The notes beneath the pieces are model-generated. The model did no database searches and was not told where the DNA came from. It saw only the letters and a program-made list of their open reading frames with translations. Shown here piece by piece: positions 51,567 through 61,095 of a stretch of 64,000 bases of DNA; the stretch's first letter is position 1; every line of letters begins with the position of its first letter. The DNA comes from Imhoffiella fuscus (GTDB taxonomy: Bacteria; Pseudomonadota; Gammaproteobacteria; Chromatiales; Chromatiaceae): the NCBI RefSeq assembly GCF_042682685.1, contig NZ_JBHUHX010000010.1:1-64000 (forward strand), read 5' to 3'. A program made the translations under genes and the position numbers.

Positions 51567-54247
51567 AGGAAGACACGGGGACCGCCGGTCTCGCACGGAC
51601 ACAGATGCAGTCGAGCATGGCGCCAAACGCGACGACCCGCCCTACCCCAACGATTTCGTCCTTCAAATCCCGACTCAAATCCGGGTGCAACGATCTCTAT
51701 CACCAATTCGATCTCGGCATCCCCATAGCCGTGCTCGTCGAGCAGCGCAGCCAACTCATCGACACGGTGCTGCGCGAGGCATGGGATCACCACCTCGGCC
51801 CCCACCAGGAATCCGCCGCGCTGGTCGCCGTCGGCGGTTACGGCCGACAGGAATTGCAGCCAGCCTCCGACGTCGACATTCTCATCCTCGTCGCACCCGA
51901 CTCGGAGGCACAGCTCGCCCAACCGCTCGAACACCTCATCACCTTTTTCTGGGACATCGGTCTGGAGGTGGGCCACAGCGTGCGCACCGTCGCCGAATGC
52001 GTTCACGAGGCCACGAGTGACGTCACCGTCATTACCAATCTGCTGGAGGCGCGACTGCTGAGCGGTAACGAATCGCTCTTCCAAGAAATGCGCATCGCAA
52101 CCGGCCCGGATCGAATCTGGAGCAGCGAGCATTTCTTCGCCGCCAAGACCACCGAGCAACAGGCACGCTGGCAGAAATATGGCGAGACAGCCTACAACCT
52201 GGAACCCAACATCAAGGAAAACCCAGGCGGGCTGCGCGACATCCAGATGATCGGCTGGGTCGCCAAGCGCCACTTCGACGCAGAAACCCTTCATGACCTG
52301 GTCGGGCATGGCTTTCTCACCGAACACGAGCACCAAGCCCTCATCGGCGGCCAAACCCTGCTGTGGCGCATCCGCTTCTCGCTGCACCGACTGACCGGAC
52401 GACGCGAGGATCGGCTGCTGTTCGATTATCAACGGACCCTCGCCCAGCAATTCGGATTCCGCGACGGCGCGAACAACCTCGCGGTCGAGCAGTTCATGCA
52501 GCAGTACTATCGGACCGTGCAGGAGCTCAACCGGCTCAACGAGATGCTGCTCCAGCTCTTTCGCGAGGCCATCCTACTGCACGACGACATCGGTCCACCG
52601 ACGCCGATCAACAAACGCTTCCAATCGCGCAGCGGCTATCTCGAAGTCACCTCGCCGAGCGTCTTCCGACGCTACCCCATCGCGCTCCTGGAGGTCTTCC
52701 ACATCCTCCAGACCCGGCCCGAGCTGGACGGCGTGCGCGCGAGCACCATCCGACTGATCCGCGAGAACCGCCACCGCATCGACGACGACTTCCGCGCCGA
52801 CCTGCGCGCACGCAGCCTGTTCATGGAGATCCTGCGCGAACCGCACGGGCTGACTCACGCCATCCGTCGCATGAACCGCTACGGCGTGCTCGCCGCCTAC
52901 ATCCCAGCCTTTGCCAACATCGTCGGACGCATGCAGTACGACCTGCTGCACGTCTACACGGTAGACGAGCACACCCTGACGCTGGTGCGCAACCTGCGCC
53001 GCTTCACCATCCCCAAGCACGACGACGAATTCCCACTGTGCAGCGCAGTCGGACGCCGCATCCCCAAGCTGGAACTCCTCTATCTGGGCGGACTCTTCCA
53101 CGACATCGCCAAGGGCCGCGGCGGCGACCACTCGACCCTGGGCGCGCGCGACGCCTGGGATTTCTGCCGACTGCACGGCCTCAGCGAATTCGACAGCCGA
53201 CTGGTGGCCTGGCTGGTCGAAAACCATCTGGTGATGTCTATGACCGCCCAGCGCAAGGACATCAGCGATCCAGAGGTGGTTCAGTCGTTCGCCGAACTGA
53301 TCGGCGACCCCAATCGGCTCGACTATCTCTATCTGCTCACCGTCGCCGACGCCCGAGCCACCAATCCCGAACGCTGGAACAGCTGGATCGACGCCCTGCT
53401 GCGCGAGCTCTATTACGCGACCCGGCGCGCCCTGCTGCGCGGACTCGACAACCCCCAGGCCCAGGACGAACTCATCAGCCAGAAACAGGCCGAGAGCATA
53501 CGACTGGTGGCACGCTACGGCGGCGACCCCAGCGCCTGCGGCACGCTCTGGCTCAAATTCAGCCTGGACTTCTTCCTACACAACTCACCGGACGAAATCG
53601 CCTGGCAGACCCGCCAGATCCTCGCCGTCGATACGTCACAAGAACCGCTGGTGGTCATCCGCCCGATCACCGCGCGCGGCGGAACCGAAATCTTCATCTA
53701 CACCCGCGACCGCTCCAACCTCTTCGCCCTCACCACCGCCACGCTCGACCAAATGGGCCTCGACATCATGGATGCCCGCGTCATGACCACCGACGACGGC
53801 ATGGCCGTCAACAGCTACCAGATCCTCGACCAGGACGGAGAGCCGGTGGATGACACGCTTCGCATGGAAGAAATCCGCGCCACACTCGCGCACAACATCG
53901 CCGAAGAAGGCGACGGCCACATCCGCGTCGCCCGCGCCGTCCCCAGACGACTGCGCCACTTTCCCATCGAGACCCGCATCAGTTTCTCGTGCGACGACCC
54001 CAACCATCGCACCATCATGCGGCTCACCACACTCGACCGCCCCGGCCTACTCGCCGAGGTCGGTGCCGTTTTCCAGCAGTGCGGCATCAGATTACAGAAT
54101 GCCAAGATCGCCACCGTAGGCGCAGAGGTCGATGACGTCTTTTTCATCACCAGCGAGGATGACACGCCGATCACCTGTGAAACGGCGTTGGCCTGTCTGA
54201 GACGGGAGATTTATGAAAGGCTTGAAACGCAGGCTCGCAACAGCTAA
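51563..54247 (+). CDS. glnD: [protein-PII] uridylyltransferase / uridylyl-removing enzyme
   Basis: An 894-residue bifunctional nitrogen sensor that adds UMP to PII proteins under nitrogen limitation and removes it when glutamine is high. Domains in order: nucleotidyltransferase (VAVGGYGRQELQPASDVDIL, residues 88-107), GlnE-like linker, HD domain (YLGGLFHDIAKGRGGDHSTL) and two C-terminal ACT domains (TEIFIYTRDRSNLFALTTAT and TIMRLTTLDRPGLLAEVGAV). Start ATG 51563 overlaps map. In a purple bacterium this system also governs nitrogen fixation. Confidence 0.95.
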   Translation: MKEDTGTAGLARTQMQSSMAPNATTRPTPTISSFKSRLKSGCNDLYHQFDLGIPIAVLVEQRSQLIDTVLREAWDHHLGPHQESAALVAVGGYGRQELQPASDVDILILVAPDSEAQLAQPLEHLITFFWDIGLEVGHSVRTVAECVHEATSDVTVITNLLEARLLSGNESLFQEMRIATGPDRIWSSEHFFAAKTTEQQARWQKYGETAYNLEPNIKENPGGLRDIQMIGWVAKRHFDAETLHDLVGHGFLTEHEHQALIGGQTLLWRIRFSLHRLTGRREDRLLFDYQRTLAQQFGFRDGANNLAVEQFMQQYYRTVQELNRLNEMLLQLFREAILLHDDIGPPTPINKRFQSRSGYLEVTSPSVFRRYPIALLEVFHILQTRPELDGVRASTIRLIRENRHRIDDDFRADLRARSLFMEILREPHGLTHAIRRMNRYGVLAAYIPAFANIVGRMQYDLLHVYTVDEHTLTLVRNLRRFTIPKHDDEFPLCSAVGRRIPKLELLYLGGLFHDIAKGRGGDHSTLGARDAWDFCRLHGLSEFDSRLVAWLVENHLVMSMTAQRKDISDPEVVQSFAELIGDPNRLDYLYLLTVADARATNPERWNSWIDALLRELYYATRRALLRGLDNPQAQDELISQKQAESIRLVARYGGDPSACGTLWLKFSLDFFLHNSPDEIAWQTRQILAVDTSQEPLVVIRPITARGGTEIFIYTRDRSNLFALTTATLDQMGLDIMDARVMTTDDGMAVNSYQILDQDGEPVDDTLRMEEIRATLAHNIAEEGDGHIRVARAVPRRLRHFPIETRISFSCDDPNHRTIMRLTTLDRPGLLAEVGAVFQQCGIRLQNAKIATVGAEVDDVFFITSEDDTPITCETALACLRREIYERLETQARNS

Positions 54248-54385
54248 TCGCCAACCATCCAAGCGCAGCCGCCGCAGATTGAAACAAGGCCAAGCAGAAG
54301 GCGAATCAGGTAGTATGGACTCACTCCCTTGGAGAGCAAAAAGCCGAGGGGGACACAACACTGCAAATACTCCAGTAAAACGCCA

Positions 54386-55225
54386 ATGCAAGCCGACCTC
54401 ACCGTTCTCGTTAATTCAACCGACAGCTTTGCCGATTGTTGGACACCCTTCTTTCACCTCTTCACCCATTATTGGCCGAACTGCCCCTACCCGATCGTAC
54501 TGAATACCGAATCTAAGGATTTCAACTTTCCAGGATTAGACCTTCGCACCAGCCGAGTGGCAGAAGGCTGGCAAGACAAAAAACGCATCCCTTGGAGTGA
54601 TTGCTTGGCTCGCTGCCTCGACGGAATCGAATCACGCTACGTACTTTATCTCCAAGAGGATTATTTTCTCAACGCGCCAGTGGAGCAGGACCTGATCGAG
54701 GAATTCACTCAAGTAATGGATTCCGCGCGAGTTCCTCACGTCAGACTCATGGAGCTCGACCGAAACGCCGGTCATTACCCCTCAAAACTGCATCCACTAC
54801 TGTGGGAAATCAATCCCAAGGCAAGTTACCACCTGAGCCTGCAGGCGGGGCTATGGGAGAAGGCAGCGCTGCGCGGACTCTTAATGGAAGGCGAGAGCGC
54901 CTGGGATCTAGAGCGCAAGGGTAATCTCCGCTCCTACTCTATTGGCGCACCTTTTCTCTGCCAAAGCCTCGAAGAATTCAACGCTAAAGACCGATACCCT
55001 ATCCCCTACCGCCCCACAGGCATCATTCGCGGACAATGGAATGCTGCTGCAGTATGCGACTTGTTCGAGCACCACAGTCTCAAGGTCGATTATTCCCAAC
55101 GAGGCTTCTACCAACCTAGCCTTTGGCAACGACTGATGATCCCCTGGCGAGCCAGGGCCAGAAGAGTCGTCACGCACCTATATGCCCAACTCGCTCGATC
55201 CCGAACGCCAACTGGAAAACAATAG
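54386..55225 (+). CDS. putative glycosyltransferase-like protein
   Basis: A 279-residue cytoplasmic protein I can only place loosely. It begins with a Rossmann-like strand (DLTVLVNSTDSF) and has LYLQEDYFLNAP, where the QED could stand for a metal-binding acidic motif. It has no membrane segment. Its setting at the head of a polysaccharide gene cluster supports a sugar-transfer or glycan-modifying role. The ATG at 54386 starts the conserved part; ATG 54329 would add an unlikely basic stretch. The 138 bases after glnD contain no other gene. GC is lower than in glnD, in line with an acquired locus. Confidence 0.62.
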   Translation: MQADLTVLVNSTDSFADCWTPFFHLFTHYWPNCPYPIVLNTESKDFNFPGLDLRTSRVAEGWQDKKRIPWSDCLARCLDGIESRYVLYLQEDYFLNAPVEQDLIEEFTQVMDSARVPHVRLMELDRNAGHYPSKLHPLLWEINPKASYHLSLQAGLWEKAALRGLLMEGESAWDLERKGNLRSYSIGAPFLCQSLEEFNAKDRYPIPYRPTGIIRGQWNAAAVCDLFEHHSLKVDYSQRGFYQPSLWQRLMIPWRARARRVVTHLYAQLARSRTPTGKQ

Positions 55226-55242
55226 GGCATAAGAATCCAGTC

Positions 55243-57453
55243 ATGAGCCGAAAAACCGCAGTCATCATGGCGTGTCACAATCGCAAGGCGACAACCCTTG
55301 AGTGTCTAAAACGGTTATTTGAACAGGAATGGAAGCCCGAAATCCTTGATGTCTATCTGGTGGACGACGCCTCCACGGATGGCACCGCCTCTGCGGTCCG
55401 CTCAACTTTTTCGCATGTGCGCATCATAGAAGGCGACGGCATGCAATTCTGGTGTGGGGGCATGCGCCTCGCCTGGGCAGCGGCCGCCAAGGGAGATTAC
55501 GACTTTTACCTCTGGCTCAACGATGACACCTGGCTCCTACCGTCGGCCCTCAAGCATGCGTTCGATCTCCACGCTTCCTTAGAGGGACACTCGAACGAAG
55601 CGTGCTACATCGTCGGATCCATTCGTGATCCGCTCTCGCTCAGGCCCAGCTACGGCGGCATGAGCTGGACGCGAGACGGTTGGCGGATGCGCTCTGAGCT
55701 TCTGACCCCGGAAGGATTTCCCAAACGCTGCGACACCCTCAATGGCAATTTCGCACTCATTCCTCGCGCAGTGTTCCAAAAGGTAGGCAACCTTTCCACG
55801 GCATTTACCCATGGCATGGGTGATTTCGACTATGGCCTCCGAGCGCGCGCCGCCGGCTGCCAACTGTGGGCGACGGGCGAGTACGTGGCGGAGTGCCAAC
55901 TCAATACGACCGAACCAGCCTGGCTCGATTCGACCCACTCGCTGGCCGATCGCTGGAAAAGCCTCAACAGCCCCAAAGGAACCCCGCCTCTGGAGTACCT
56001 CCGATTCGTCAGCAAACACGGCGGCCCACTCTGGCCACTCACGCTCGCAAAGCTATTTGGTCGGTTCCTGCTACCAGGGTTGTGGTCGCGAATCAAAGCG
56101 ACCAAGACCATCGGCCTTGCAAACAGACCAAGCAACGAGCTAGCCAGCAAGGAACAGGCCGAGCCGTTTTCGCTAGCCACCCCCTCCCGCCAAGCACCGA
56201 CAGGATCAAGCGCAGCCCGGCGCCTCAGGATCCTAGTCTCTGCCTACGCATGCGATCCGGATATAGGCTCAGAAGCAGGCATGGGTTGGAATTGGATCCG
56301 GCACTTGGCGTTGCACGCTGACCTCTGGGTGCTGACGGAGGAAAACCGCTCCGTGCCGGCACTCAAGAAAGGGATCGCGCGGCATCCTGAGTTGCAAGGC
56401 CGGATCCAGATTATCGGCATCCCTCGCCATCGTTATGGTGAACGGCTATGGTCGCACTTTTACTACCTCAGCTATCGCGATTGGCAATGGGCAGCGTACC
56501 GTAAGGCGGTAGATCTACATCGTGAGATTGGTTTCGACCTCGCCCATCAGCTCAATATGATTGGCTACCGAGAGCCCGGATATCTCTGGAAACTACCTAT
56601 CCCCTTTGTTTGGGGACCGGTCGGTGGCCATGCCCAAATGCCGTGGCGATACATTCCCTCTCTGGATCGACACAGCGCGATCCACTACAGCGTTCGCAAC
56701 GTATTAAACGCCATTCAGATGCGCACCAGCGGCAGGGTTCGCAAAGCGGTACGGGCAGCGGACGTAATCCTGGCGGCAACCCGAGAGGATCAAACGGCGC
56801 TGCGGCGCACTCACGGCCTCGAATCGGTACTTTTAAACGAGCAAGGCACAACCTCACAACTGACCACTGCACGCCCGTCCCGCTCCACCCAAACACCCCT
56901 AAAGCTAGTTTGGTGCGGCTTATTTGTTGGTCGCAAAGCCTTGCCACTGGGGCTGAAAGCGATGCAGAGGGCTCTAGCTGCAGGCGCCAATATTCAGCTT
57001 GACATTGTCGGATCCGGGATGACCGAAACGACTTGGAAAGAGCTTGCGCAGCATCTAGGCATCGCCTCGCACTGCCGTTGGCACGGCATGGTCGAACACG
57101 CCAAGGCTCTGGATATCATGGCGGATAGTGATGCCCTGCTCTTCACCAGCTTACAAGAGGGAACGCCAGCGGTGATCCTAGAAGCCCTGCAAAGCGGGCT
57201 ACCGATTGTTTGTCACGATGCTTGCGGATTCGGTACTACCGTCAATGACGAATGTGCCCTCACGGTGCCTTTGCGCAACCCTGAGATCAGCATTGCCGGC
57301 TTCACTGCCGCCATCCTACGTCTAGCACACGAGCCGGGGCTGGTAGAGCGGCTCTCGGCTGGAGCCATCGCACGAGCTGCCGAACTCTCCTGGCAATCCC
57401 GAGCCTTACTTATGATGGAGCATTACCAATATGCACTACATATCGCGCGATAA
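55243..57453 (+). CDS. two-domain glycosyltransferase, GT2-GT4 fusion
   Basis: A 736-residue protein joining two glycosyltransferases. Residues 1 to about 290 are GT2: TAVIMACHNRKATTLECLKR, YLVDDASTDGT, a NDDTW metal motif (FYLWLNDDTW) and GDFDYGLRARAAG. After a linker rich in Ala/Ser (about 300-330), residues 335-736 are GT4 with a GT-B fold: LRILVSAYACDPDIGSEAGM and, near the end, SLQEGTPAVILEALQSGLPI for donor binding. The start is ATG 55243. It is followed 11 bases later by the polymerase/ligase gene. Sugars and order of transfer unknown. Confidence 0.82.
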   Translation: MSRKTAVIMACHNRKATTLECLKRLFEQEWKPEILDVYLVDDASTDGTASAVRSTFSHVRIIEGDGMQFWCGGMRLAWAAAAKGDYDFYLWLNDDTWLLPSALKHAFDLHASLEGHSNEACYIVGSIRDPLSLRPSYGGMSWTRDGWRMRSELLTPEGFPKRCDTLNGNFALIPRAVFQKVGNLSTAFTHGMGDFDYGLRARAAGCQLWATGEYVAECQLNTTEPAWLDSTHSLADRWKSLNSPKGTPPLEYLRFVSKHGGPLWPLTLAKLFGRFLLPGLWSRIKATKTIGLANRPSNELASKEQAEPFSLATPSRQAPTGSSAARRLRILVSAYACDPDIGSEAGMGWNWIRHLALHADLWVLTEENRSVPALKKGIARHPELQGRIQIIGIPRHRYGERLWSHFYYLSYRDWQWAAYRKAVDLHREIGFDLAHQLNMIGYREPGYLWKLPIPFVWGPVGGHAQMPWRYIPSLDRHSAIHYSVRNVLNAIQMRTSGRVRKAVRAADVILAATREDQTALRRTHGLESVLLNEQGTTSQLTTARPSRSTQTPLKLVWCGLFVGRKALPLGLKAMQRALAAGANIQLDIVGSGMTETTWKELAQHLGIASHCRWHGMVEHAKALDIMADSDALLFTSLQEGTPAVILEALQSGLPIVCHDACGFGTTVNDECALTVPLRNPEISIAGFTAAILRLAHEPGLVERLSAGAIARAAELSWQSRALLMMEHYQYALHIAR

Positions 57454-57464
57454 AAGGCCGGGGC

Positions 57465-58892
57465 ATGCTATCGAATAATGGCACCGGAGCCCCCGCCCAA
57501 GCGCTCGCCGCCTCACCCTCCCGCGCCGATAACACCACCAAGGTTGGCTTCGTCTACCTCATGCCATTGGTGCTGTTCGTGGTGGCGCCTCAGCTGACCC
57601 TTCGCATGCCTCTGTCTTGGCAATTGCAAGAGGTGGACGAATACGCCCTGGCAAACGCCGCGTCTGCCGCTGCTCAAGCGGCATCCGGTTACGACTATAC
57701 GATCACCCTGCTTCGCGGCCCAGCCTACCTACTCGCCCTTTACCTGTTTCTCCGGCATGCCGACACAGGATTCAAAATCCTCTTCCAGAGCCTTCCCTAC
57801 GCGCTCTTGCTTGGACTTGCACTCGCGTCCGCACTCTGGTCCCACTACCCCGAAAAAGTCATCATCAATTTCGGTCACATGGTCGGCATGATGCTGGTGT
57901 CTATCGCGGCCGTTCGCTATTTCAATGCTCGGCTGTCTGCGCTCTACACCTGGCTCGCACTCTTGAACAGTCCGGCCCTCCTCGTTTCAGCGGCAGTCTG
58001 CCTTACGTTACCGGGTCTCAGCATCGGATTCGACGGTCGGTGGATCGGTGTACTGGGCAATGCCAATTCACTGGCGGTTGCCGCTCTCTGCGAAATTTGG
58101 CTCGCCATGACGGTGCTCCAGACCTCCTCACATCCCAAGGCCCGCTTGGTGCGCTGGGCGCTCTTGCCCCTAAGCTGGCTGACCCTCATCGGCACCGGCA
58201 GCAAAACATCGCTGCTCGCAGCGCTGTTGCTTTCAGGTCTGATATTCACGTTCGCCCCATTGCAAAACGCAAGCACGAGCAAACGAGTGGTCCGCCTCGC
58301 GGCCATATTAGGCCTGGCACTGCTGCTGGTACTTTGGGTGCTGGTACTGAAACCTGAGCTGTTGAGTTACGCAGGATTTCTGCACGCCCTGGGCCGCAGC
58401 ACAAACCTGACCGGCCGCACCGAACTCTGGGCCGTTGCCTTGGAGCTGATCAATCAACGCCCCTGGTTCGGCTGGAGCTTCGACTCCAACCTGTCCGTGC
58501 TGAAGGCATTGCATCATGTGACCTCCGCCGCCGGACAATTCCATAGCGGCTATTTGGACCTGCTGGTTAGAAGCGGGGTAGCTGGCGCATTCCTGACCCT
58601 GGCATTGATGGCTCAGGTCAGCCTCGCCGCTTGGCGCTTTCGCAAAACGGATTATCGAGCAGCCGTCTGTTATTTGGCACTGATCGCTGCGGTTCTGCTC
58701 CACAACATCGCCGAGGCATCGCTTGCGCGCGACACGCACCCAATATGGATGCTGATCCTGCTGCTGTACTTCGATCTCATCTATCGCCGGGTGGTCCAAT
58801 CATCCACCACCGACACGGCGTCCCACCGCACCATCCCACGGCAGCTTGAACCTAGCCATCGACGCCCAACCCGATCACACAGACACCCATGA
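57465..58892 (+). CDS. O-antigen polymerase/ligase-type membrane protein (Wzy/WaaL)
   Basis: A 475-residue protein with about twelve membrane helices. A large periplasmic loop near 325-375 carries the family motif region RTELWAVALELINQRPWFGW and HVTSAAGQFHSGYLDLLVRS. This is the O-antigen ligase/Wzy superfamily; polymerase and ligase cannot be told apart from sequence. The C-terminus after about 445 is a polar tail. It overlaps the methyltransferase gene by 4 bases. Confidence 0.8.
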   Translation: MLSNNGTGAPAQALAASPSRADNTTKVGFVYLMPLVLFVVAPQLTLRMPLSWQLQEVDEYALANAASAAAQAASGYDYTITLLRGPAYLLALYLFLRHADTGFKILFQSLPYALLLGLALASALWSHYPEKVIINFGHMVGMMLVSIAAVRYFNARLSALYTWLALLNSPALLVSAAVCLTLPGLSIGFDGRWIGVLGNANSLAVAALCEIWLAMTVLQTSSHPKARLVRWALLPLSWLTLIGTGSKTSLLAALLLSGLIFTFAPLQNASTSKRVVRLAAILGLALLLVLWVLVLKPELLSYAGFLHALGRSTNLTGRTELWAVALELINQRPWFGWSFDSNLSVLKALHHVTSAAGQFHSGYLDLLVRSGVAGAFLTLALMAQVSLAAWRFRKTDYRAAVCYLALIAAVLLHNIAEASLARDTHPIWMLILLLYFDLIYRRVVQSSTTDTASHRTIPRQLEPSHRRPTRSHRHP

Positions 58893-59803
58893 GCAACAAC
58901 TCGTCATTTCAGGACAAGAGTTACGAACGGCATGCCGACCATTTCCGCGAGCACGCAGCCGGAGGAACCCTGGCGGAACACGCGCAGACTTGGCTCGCAC
59001 GCGATACCGTCGATGCCTGGCTACACGAGCGGCTCTATGGCGCGCTGGACCCTATTCTCACCCAGGATCCCGAAGCCGCTTGGCTGACCGTGGGCGACGG
59101 ACGCTTTGGCAAGGACGCCACGTACATTCTGGAGCATGACGGTCACGCCCTGGCGACCGATATCTCCGAAACGCTGCTGAAAGAGGCGCAAGAGCGTGGA
59201 CTCATTCGGGACTATGCCGTGGAAAACGCAGAGGCCCTGTCCTTTGACGACGCGAGCTTCGATTATGTCTTCTGCAAGGAGGCCTACCATCATTTCCCAC
59301 GCCCCATGTTGGCACTTTACGAGATGCTGAGGGTTACCAAAAAAGCGGTTTGTCTACTAGAACCACAGGATCTGTATGTTGGCGCCAAACCCACGAGCGC
59401 GTTTTTCGCGGCTTTAAAGAATACCGTCAAGCAACTCCTGGGGCGCCCCGCCGCGAAGCACAATTTCGAGGACTCGGGGAATTACGTCTACAGCATTTCA
59501 CGCCGTGAGATGGAGAAGGTCGCCCTTGGCATCAATCTCCGAATGGTCGCCTTCAAGGGCTTCAATAGCGCTTATTTCAAGGGTGCGGAGTATGAGCGAC
59601 TCACCACTCGCGGCCCCATTCAGCGCCGGGTGAAATCGATGATCGGCATTCAGGACGCGCTCTGCCGAGTTGGCATTGGCGAACATGGACTGCTGGCCGC
59701 CATTCTTTTCAAGGAGGTACCTGCCGAACCGCTGGCAACCAGCCTGACCGATGCGGGATACGACCTGATCCGACTTCCCGAAAACCCCTATATCGCAGGC
59801 TGA
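58889..59803 (+). CDS. SAM-dependent methyltransferase (class I)
   Basis: A 304-residue soluble enzyme. SAM-binding motifs: WLTVGDGRFGKDATYI (motif I, near 65-80), HALATDISETLLKEAQER (motif II with acidic end) and SFDYVFCKEAYHHFPRPM (post-I/motif). Such enzymes in polysaccharide loci often methylate a sugar or cap a chain. The start overlaps the preceding gene in an ATGA junction, so it belongs to the operon. Confidence 0.82.
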   Translation: MSNNSSFQDKSYERHADHFREHAAGGTLAEHAQTWLARDTVDAWLHERLYGALDPILTQDPEAAWLTVGDGRFGKDATYILEHDGHALATDISETLLKEAQERGLIRDYAVENAEALSFDDASFDYVFCKEAYHHFPRPMLALYEMLRVTKKAVCLLEPQDLYVGAKPTSAFFAALKNTVKQLLGRPAAKHNFEDSGNYVYSISRREMEKVALGINLRMVAFKGFNSAYFKGAEYERLTTRGPIQRRVKSMIGIQDALCRVGIGEHGLLAAILFKEVPAEPLATSLTDAGYDLIRLPENPYIAG

Positions 59804-59820
59804 GCACCCGCACTGCCACC

Positions 59821-61095
59821 ATGGCCACCGCCCCTGCCGACACCTTCATTTCCCTGAGCCATTTCCCCATGCGGAAGGTCGTCATCGTTCAGCGTGTTCT
59901 CCCCCATTACCGTGTTGCGTTTTTCAGTGAATTACGTCTTCGCTTGCTCGACGAAAACATCGATATGCGCCTGGCTTACGGCCAGGAACTCCCCGGACAG
60001 ATCCCGCGAACAGTGGATCTGATCGCGCCTTGGGCCATTCGCGTACAGAACCGCTATCTGCCGCTCGGACCGGTCAAGCCAGTCTGGCAGCCCTGCCTGA
60101 ACCTGATCGAGGACGCTGATCTCGTCATCATCGAGCAAGCCAACGCACTGTTGCTGAATCATTGGCTGATGCTACGTCGGGCCTTGCGCGCTCGCCCACT
60201 AGTCGCCTTCTGGGGACACGGCAGCAACCGCCAAGCGGCTCACCCCGACTCACTCTCGGAGCAAATCAAACGCAGGCTCATTACCCGAGTCGACTGGTGG
60301 TTCGCCTACACAAGGCTCAGCGCCCGCTTGGTGCGTGAAGCGGGCTTCCCACCAGAGCGAATCACCATCGTCAACAACACCCTGGATACGGGGACGCTAC
60401 GCCGGGATTTGGCTGCCGTGACCCCTGCCGAGCAGGCAACGGCACGACGCCGTTTGGAACTCAGGCCTAACGACCGAATCTGCCTGTACAGCGGCGGACT
60501 CTATCCCGATAAGCGGCTCGACTTCTTGATCCAGGCCGGAGCGGCAATCCATGCCCGTCTGCCGGATTTCCGGCTGCTGATCATCGGCGACGGCCCCGAG
60601 CGGGAACGGATCGACAGAGCCGCCCGGACGCATCCCTGGTTGCGTTACCTCGGCCCCCTCTTCGGAGCGGATCGGGCCATTTACTACAGACTCGGCCAGG
60701 CATTCCTGATGCCGGGCTTGGTGGGACTGGTGATCATCGACAGCTTCGCCACCGGCCTACCGCTGTTCACCCTGGATGATTCCCCTCATAGCCCGGAGAT
60801 CGCCTATCTCAAGCCAGGCGAAAACGGTTACATGACGCCCCCTGACGTAACTGTCTACGCGGCTGCGGTCTGCGCGTTTCTGGAGGGTGGCGAGCGTTCT
60901 GCCAACGTGCGGAGCGCCTGCCTGGAAAGCGGCCGAACGCTGACCCTGGAACGCATGGTCGCACACTATGCGACCGGCATTACACGCTGTTTACGCGACA
61001 ACATCGCAGCCGGACAGTTGGATGACACCCCACCGGACCAAACCGTTCGCTCCGAATCTACCCCTGGGAATCCGACTTCATGCGCGTGCTTCTAG
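59821..61095 (+). CDS. glycosyltransferase, GT4 family (first)
   Basis: A 424-residue GT-B enzyme. N-terminal half: KVVIVQRVLPHYRVAFFSEL; donor half: DRICLYSGGLYPDKRLDFLI and LIIGDGPERERIDRAA. The usual EPFGLVIIEA-type donor motif reads PGLVGLVIIDSFATGLPLF, with Asp in place of the second Glu and no first Glu, so catalysis may be altered. ATG 59821 or 59869 may be the start; neither has a strong ribosome site. It overlaps the next GT4 gene by 16 bases. Confidence 0.8.
   Translation: MATAPADTFISLSHFPMRKVVIVQRVLPHYRVAFFSELRLRLLDENIDMRLAYGQELPGQIPRTVDLIAPWAIRVQNRYLPLGPVKPVWQPCLNLIEDADLVIIEQANALLLNHWLMLRRALRARPLVAFWGHGSNRQAAHPDSLSEQIKRRLITRVDWWFAYTRLSARLVREAGFPPERITIVNNTLDTGTLRRDLAAVTPAEQATARRRLELRPNDRICLYSGGLYPDKRLDFLIQAGAAIHARLPDFRLLIIGDGPERERIDRAARTHPWLRYLGPLFGADRAIYYRLGQAFLMPGLVGLVIIDSFATGLPLFTLDDSPHSPEIAYLKPGENGYMTPPDVTVYAAAVCAFLEGGERSANVRSACLESGRTLTLERMVAHYATGITRCLRDNIAAGQLDDTPPDQTVRSESTPGNPTSCACF

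Noticed and set aside
52363..53853. 496-codon plus-strand frame inside glnD
   Set aside because: It is an out-of-frame shadow of the HD and ACT regions, rich in Arg and Pro, with no domain signature.
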